Below are positions 60,959 through 64,000 of a DNA stretch of 64,000 nt, one piece after another; position 1 is the stretch's first letter; every line of letters starts with the position of its first letter. The translations under genes were made by a program, and so were the position numbers. The DNA lies in contig JAEWHP010000017.1 in NCBI GenBank assembly GCA_023387735.1, forward strand, positions 39,538 to 103,537, read 5' to 3'. The notes beneath the pieces are model-generated. The model saw only the letters and a list, made by a program, of their open reading frames with translations, did no database searches and was not told the origin of the DNA. The DNA comes from Pseudomonadota bacterium (lineage in GTDB: Bacteria; Pseudomonadota; Alphaproteobacteria; Rhizobiales; Xanthobacteraceae).

Positions 60959-61222
60959 ATGCAGCGCATCGGTACCGGACAGCTCATCATCTTAGGCGCG
61001 CTTATCCTCTTGCTGATTCTGACGGGCGTTTGGGCTGTCTCAGTTTGGAATGCCAGCAGTGATGTTCCTATGGACAAGCACGGCTGGATCGCACTCGGTC
61101 TAGGCACGTTCATCTCGATCATCATCGGCGGCGGGCTAATGGCTTTGATGTTCTTTAGCGACCGCAGCGGTCACGATGAGGCAGCCGACCCGTTTCGGAA
61201 ACGAAATCCGCCTCCGGAATAG
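60959..61222 (+). CDS. Small two-helix membrane protein
   Basis: 87 residues from the ATG at 60959 after GAGGCGCAGAATC. Helices QLIILGALILLLILTGVWAV and WIALGLGTFISIIIGGGLMALMFF enclose a short polar loop; the tail (DRSGHDEAADPFRKRN) is cytoplasmic by charge. Family not named. Similar small membrane proteins occur in Bradyrhizobium. Confidence 0.68.
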   Translation: MQRIGTGQLIILGALILLLILTGVWAVSVWNASSDVPMDKHGWIALGLGTFISIIIGGGLMALMFFSDRSGHDEAADPFRKRNPPPE

Positions 61223-61325
61223 ACTGGCCGTAGCTCAACGCGTTAGTCGTAATTGGTGGTGCCAATTCCGGTTGAATGTTAAGAACTTCTCGCGCTCGGC
61301 GTGCTGTTTCCGCTGAGCCACACCT

Positions 61326-61709
61326 TCAATATTCCGGCAGCGAAACGGCAGTTCCGACTCCACGCCCTCGGCTGGACATCGAAAGCATCTTTACGCTCTG
61401 TCCACTGCCGGTGCCGCGCTGCTTTGTAAACGGCTGCACTTCGGGCAATAAAAAACGACTATGGCCCCCGCCGGTGGTCGTCCGGCCATACCTCACCGTG
61501 TTGCCTTTTCTTGCGGTATCGTCCGAATGCCAATCAATCGGCGTGAACGCCAGCCGTCGCCTCTCCATTCCTTCGCGTAGCTTGTCCGCGTAGGCGCGAG
61601 CACCCTCGCCAGTAAAGCGGTTACGGCCTCCCTTATCCATTGCGACTTGCTAACGAACGTTTTCCTGGAATGCAAACACGCGCTCGTCTTTCATTCGTGA
61701 GTAGTTCAT
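61326..61709 (-). pseudogene. Small hypothetical gene interrupted by a TAG
   Basis: From the ATG at 61709 the frame reads NYSRMKDERVFAFQENVR, then TAG at 61650-61652, then QVAMDKGGRNRFTGEGARAY, ADKLREGMERRRLAF in the same frame. The joined product looks like a conserved rhizobial small protein; translation could restart at the ATG at 61640. The C-terminal part beyond about 61480 does not look conserved. Confidence 0.5.
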
Positions 61710-62103
61710 CGGCGGCCTCTGAAAAGTGAAAAAAGAAAAATGGTACGCCGCGTTCCCTCTCGTTGCCAATGGCATTGGACTGTGAACATCGGGGGAATCC
61801 CGCCCACTGACGCGGACGCAGTAATTCTCGACCTTTTTTTACGGGTCCGCTAATCGCGGGTTTTGGCGGCGCGCAGAACATGGGTGCCGACGCCAGAGGT
61901 CATCCCAGTCACCCTTGGCTGAAGGCGGGCCGCCGAAGCCGACCCGGAAAATCCCCCGGCGCTGCGCCGCTGTCCAAGGCTGGCCGCCACGCCCCCGATG
62001 GGGCTGCCAAAATCATAAAAGCGGAAATGCGCGTGCAGGCAATGAACTTTTGGGTGCGCAATTCTGATATATTCCAAAACTACAGCCCAAGTCCGGCGGC
62101 TGA
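61710..62103. other. Region without a supported gene
   Basis: About 390 bases with poly-A/poly-T runs (GAAAAAAGAAAAA near 61730, a 7-base T-run near 61834). Open frames on both strands do not resemble proteins. The T-run after the GACCT sequence may belong to a terminator. Confidence 0.4.
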
Positions 62104-62250
62104 TCACCCTCGGCGCCAAGGCGCCCAGCTTGCTTGCTCAGTTGTCGTTCGGGTTGATCTTGCAGACCTGAAGCCGTCCGGATCAAAGATCAAGACCATA
62201 CCCAGCCATAAAATCAGGACAGTCGCCGTTAATATTAGCAAGGTCGACAT
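62104..62250 (-). CDS. Small single-helix membrane protein
   Basis: 48 residues from the ATG at 62250, the second of two consecutive ATGs after GGAGGCG. One hydrophobic helix (STLLILTATVLILWLGMVLIF) then a basic tail. Function unknown; similar small membrane peptides are common in the group. Confidence 0.6.
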   Translation of the reverse strand: MSTLLILTATVLILWLGMVLIFDPDGFRSARSTRTTTEQASWAPWRRG

Positions 62251-62478
62251 CATCGCCTCCTTTGTCGGGCGAGCTACTTTCGCCACGGCAGGTGTTTGTT
62301 CGGTACGGCCTAAGCCGTACATTCTGCGCGCGGAAAGTGGCTCGCTTTGCATCACCATGGATCACGGAGTAGCCTCGAATGAGAAAGACCTCCTGGTACA
62401 CCCAGAACCTTCTAGGATGCGAGCCAAGTAAGACTTTGTCTCCTATCTACGCTTGAATACCTCTTGGCTTTTCGACGA

Positions 62479-62778
62479 TCATCGTCCCCAAAGCCAATGG
62501 GGCATAGTTCCCATGCCCGCCGCTAACAGCGCGGCGATTGCTGCAAGTAATATGCAAACCAGAAGTAATCGAATGGTCTTCCACGCAGCTAGGGGCTTAG
62601 GGCGCGTTGGACCGGGGTATCCTTTTCGGCTTTCATTCATGTCCATCCTCCGACTGTGCGACATGAACTCGGTGCCTAATCGAAGTCCGACATCGGGCTC
62701 GCCAATGACGTGAACCGCCGGCATTTGACAGATCGAGCAGTCGCGCGGCCACTCCAACGAAAATGTTTCGCACCTCAC
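62479..62778 (-). CDS. Possible small protein with CxxC and one membrane helix
   Basis: 99 residues from a GTG at 62778: CETFSLEWPRDCSICQMPAV, HVIGEPDVGLRLGTEF, then a C-terminal helix TIRLLLVCILLAAIAALLAAG. An internal ATG at 62640 gives a 53-residue membrane peptide instead. Start undecided. Confidence 0.45.
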   Translation of the reverse strand: MRCETFSLEWPRDCSICQMPAVHVIGEPDVGLRLGTEFMSHSRRMDMNESRKGYPGPTRPKPLAAWKTIRLLLVCILLAAIAALLAAGMGTMPHWLWGR

Positions 62779-62893
62779 ACAACACCATCACTCCAAGCGC
62801 GCGCGTGAACTTCCACTTTCGCCCGTCGGCCCCTCGGCGGCGATTTCGATTAAGCCGAAGACTTTTACTTCGACGTAGAAGGGTCGGGAACGC

Positions 62894-63301
62894 CTACCGA
62901 AGGCGCGGTTCGTCGACCTTAAGAACAGTCAATTGTCTTAGATCTCCTGGACCTGTTTCATACGTGATAGAGCCGCCGCTCGTCAGACCGATCAGCGCAG
63001 TGCCCACCGGAGTTAAGATCGAAATCCTACGCTGCGAAATGTCCGCGTCGCCCGGGTAGACCAACGTGACAGTCCGGACTTTTCCAGTGCTGTCGTCGCG
63101 AAACTCCACTGCAGATCCCATGCGAACGGTCTGTTCGAGATGCCCGTCGGCCAACACATGAGCCCGTTCAAGCTCGTCCGTGAGGACGGAGACGAGAACC
63201 GGCATTCGAGGCTCCGCCGCCCGCGCGAGCAAAGAAAGGCGTTCGTAATCGCCGAGTGTGAGCGTTATCGGCGGTTTTATTTCGTTGTGTTCCGTATTCA
63301 T
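62894..63301 (-). CDS. Rnk/GreA-type nucleoside diphosphate kinase regulator-like protein
   Basis: 135 residues. The pattern ITLTLGDYERLSLLARAAEP, LTDELERAHVLADGHLEQTVRMGSAVEFRDDSTG, VTLVYPGDADISQRRISILTPVGTALIGL, GGSITYETGPGDLRQLTVL is Rnk with a GreA/B C-terminal domain. These bind RNA polymerase but lack the Gre coiled-coil tip. Start ATG at 63301. Confidence 0.92.
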   Translation of the reverse strand: MNTEHNEIKPPITLTLGDYERLSLLARAAEPRMPVLVSVLTDELERAHVLADGHLEQTVRMGSAVEFRDDSTGKVRTVTLVYPGDADISQRRISILTPVGTALIGLTSGGSITYETGPGDLRQLTVLKVDEPRLR

Positions 63302-63820
63302 CGTTATTCTTCCTGATTTTTGGAGGCGACGCGTGATCTCAATCGCCGGCCCGAAGCTTGCTCAGCTATCGTGAACGAAATCGGCCTTGAGCTTTTCAAG
63401 GGCGTCACATTTCACGATGCCGCAAAACAGAAGCGGTCGCTTTCGCTGATTGAAGAGATGATACTGTGCGATAGCTGCCGTCGAGAATCTTCTCGCCGTC
63501 GCCAGCCTCTGCTTTAAGGGATGTCCCGGGTTCGGCCGAGATAGAGCATGCGGAACCCGGGCTAAATGCCCGCGATCAGATTGCCTGAATTGGTTTGGCG
63601 GAATGTGGCGCAGCTCTTCATGATACAAAGGATCTAGGTACTATCTCCGCAAAGTCAAATGCGGCATCTCGTCCTCGCACTTTGCGATTGCGGTTGCATG
63701 AACTGCCCACGCCCGGGCGCGGCAGACCAAACCCAGCCTCCTTGTCCAACCGACCCGATTGCGCTTGCGCTGCCCCGCCCGATTAGCAAAAGTAGAAGGC
63801 AGTATCCCACCGGAGAACGC
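63302..63820. other. Region without a supported gene
   Basis: About 520 bases. Open frames at 63320-63517 (plus) and 63362-63628 (minus) are unconvincing. A GC-rich imperfect dyad (GTCCCGGGTTC, GAACCCGGGC near 63524-63563) could be a terminator. Confidence 0.45.
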
Positions 63821-64000
63821 ATGCTAATCTCTTCCGAAGCAGTCCCTGTGTTGGTCATCGCGCTTCCCTTTGTGGGGAGCTGTTTGGCTGTTCTGTTTCG
63901 CACGAATATGAGGACCGCTGAAGCATTCCTGGCCGGGTTCATCGCTATCGTTGCTCTGGTCTTGCTTCTCATTTCCTTCCCGCGCGTTGTCGACGGTGGG
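63821..64000 (+). CDS. Mrp-type cation/proton antiporter subunit A-like protein (cut by window edge)
   Basis: Only the first 60 codons are visible, from the ATG at 63821 preceded by GGAGAACGC. The start SEAVPVLVIALPFVGSCLAVLF and TAEAFLAGFIAIVALVLLLISF has two membrane helices in the pattern of MrpA/NuoL-like subunits. Assignment depends on this small part, so other NADH dehydrogenase-like membrane proteins remain possible. Confidence 0.5.
   Translation, partial: MLISSEAVPVLVIALPFVGSCLAVLFRTNMRTAEAFLAGFIAIVALVLLLISFPRVVDGG

Noticed and set aside
61228..61280. tRNA-like sequence (GTAGCTCAAC and GGTTGAAT)
   Set aside because: It cannot be folded into a full cloverleaf by eye; the acceptor stem and T-arm are not complementary.

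Overview
The window looks like chromosome of a Bradyrhizobium-type alphaproteobacterium (order Hyphomicrobiales). Support comes from the gene order rnd-lptC-lptA-lptB-rpoN-hpf-ptsN, an Hsp20 gene followed by a DUF1150 gene, a nosRZDFYLX cluster with nosX, and many small proteins typical of that group (DUF6894, DUF3606 and others). Coding is GC-rich in the core. The 24-35 kb stretch is visibly less GC-biased and reads as acquired DNA.

Layout. 0-1 kb: divergent ohrR/ohr pair for organic peroxide defence, with two palindromic operators between them. 1.2-6.9 kb: a CaiB-type CoA transferase and a ugpBAEC-like ABC importer, separated by a REP-like inverted repeat. 7-10.5 kb: small heat shock protein plus DUF1150, a chemoreceptor, and a HEPN/MNT toxin-antitoxin pair. 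10.5-17.2 kb: the conserved lpt/rpoN/hpf/ptsN/rnd block (LPS export, sigma-54, ribosome hibernation, nitrogen PTS). 17.5-23.3 kb: a ribbon-helix-helix protein and an iron-type uptake cluster (TonB receptor, DUF4198, DUF3649, PepSY membrane protein, DUF3325).

24.4-35 kb: an accessory island. It has a plasmid-type replication initiator (RPA family) and, divergent from it, a tight operon of an unrecognised protein, a Dda/RecD-like SF1 helicase, and a 562-residue protein resembling tandem efflux-adaptor (HlyD/CusB-like) folds but lacking a signal peptide. A PD-(D/E)XK-like nuclease, a frameshifted DUF2958 gene, a minimal ATP-dependent DNA ligase and a calcineurin-like phosphatase follow. This is the best candidate for an undescribed system.

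35.9-51.2 kb: a denitrification region. nosRZDFYLX plus a cytochrome c form one leftward operon behind a perfect FNR/FixK box shared with a divergent ferritin-like gene. Further along lie nnrS, a polytopic membrane protein, a DUF2249 protein and a MIP18-type Fe-S assembly protein. Between the two groups is the wreck of a Crp/Fnr regulator.

51.2-64 kb: a patchwork of small hypothetical genes, a LysR regulator with a divergent SnoaL-like secreted protein, a cytochrome c, an Rnk-like protein and an unusual number of decayed genes (truncated cyclase, ligase remnant, inverted decayed duplicates, frameshifted small genes). The window ends inside a gene that looks like an Mrp-type antiporter subunit A.
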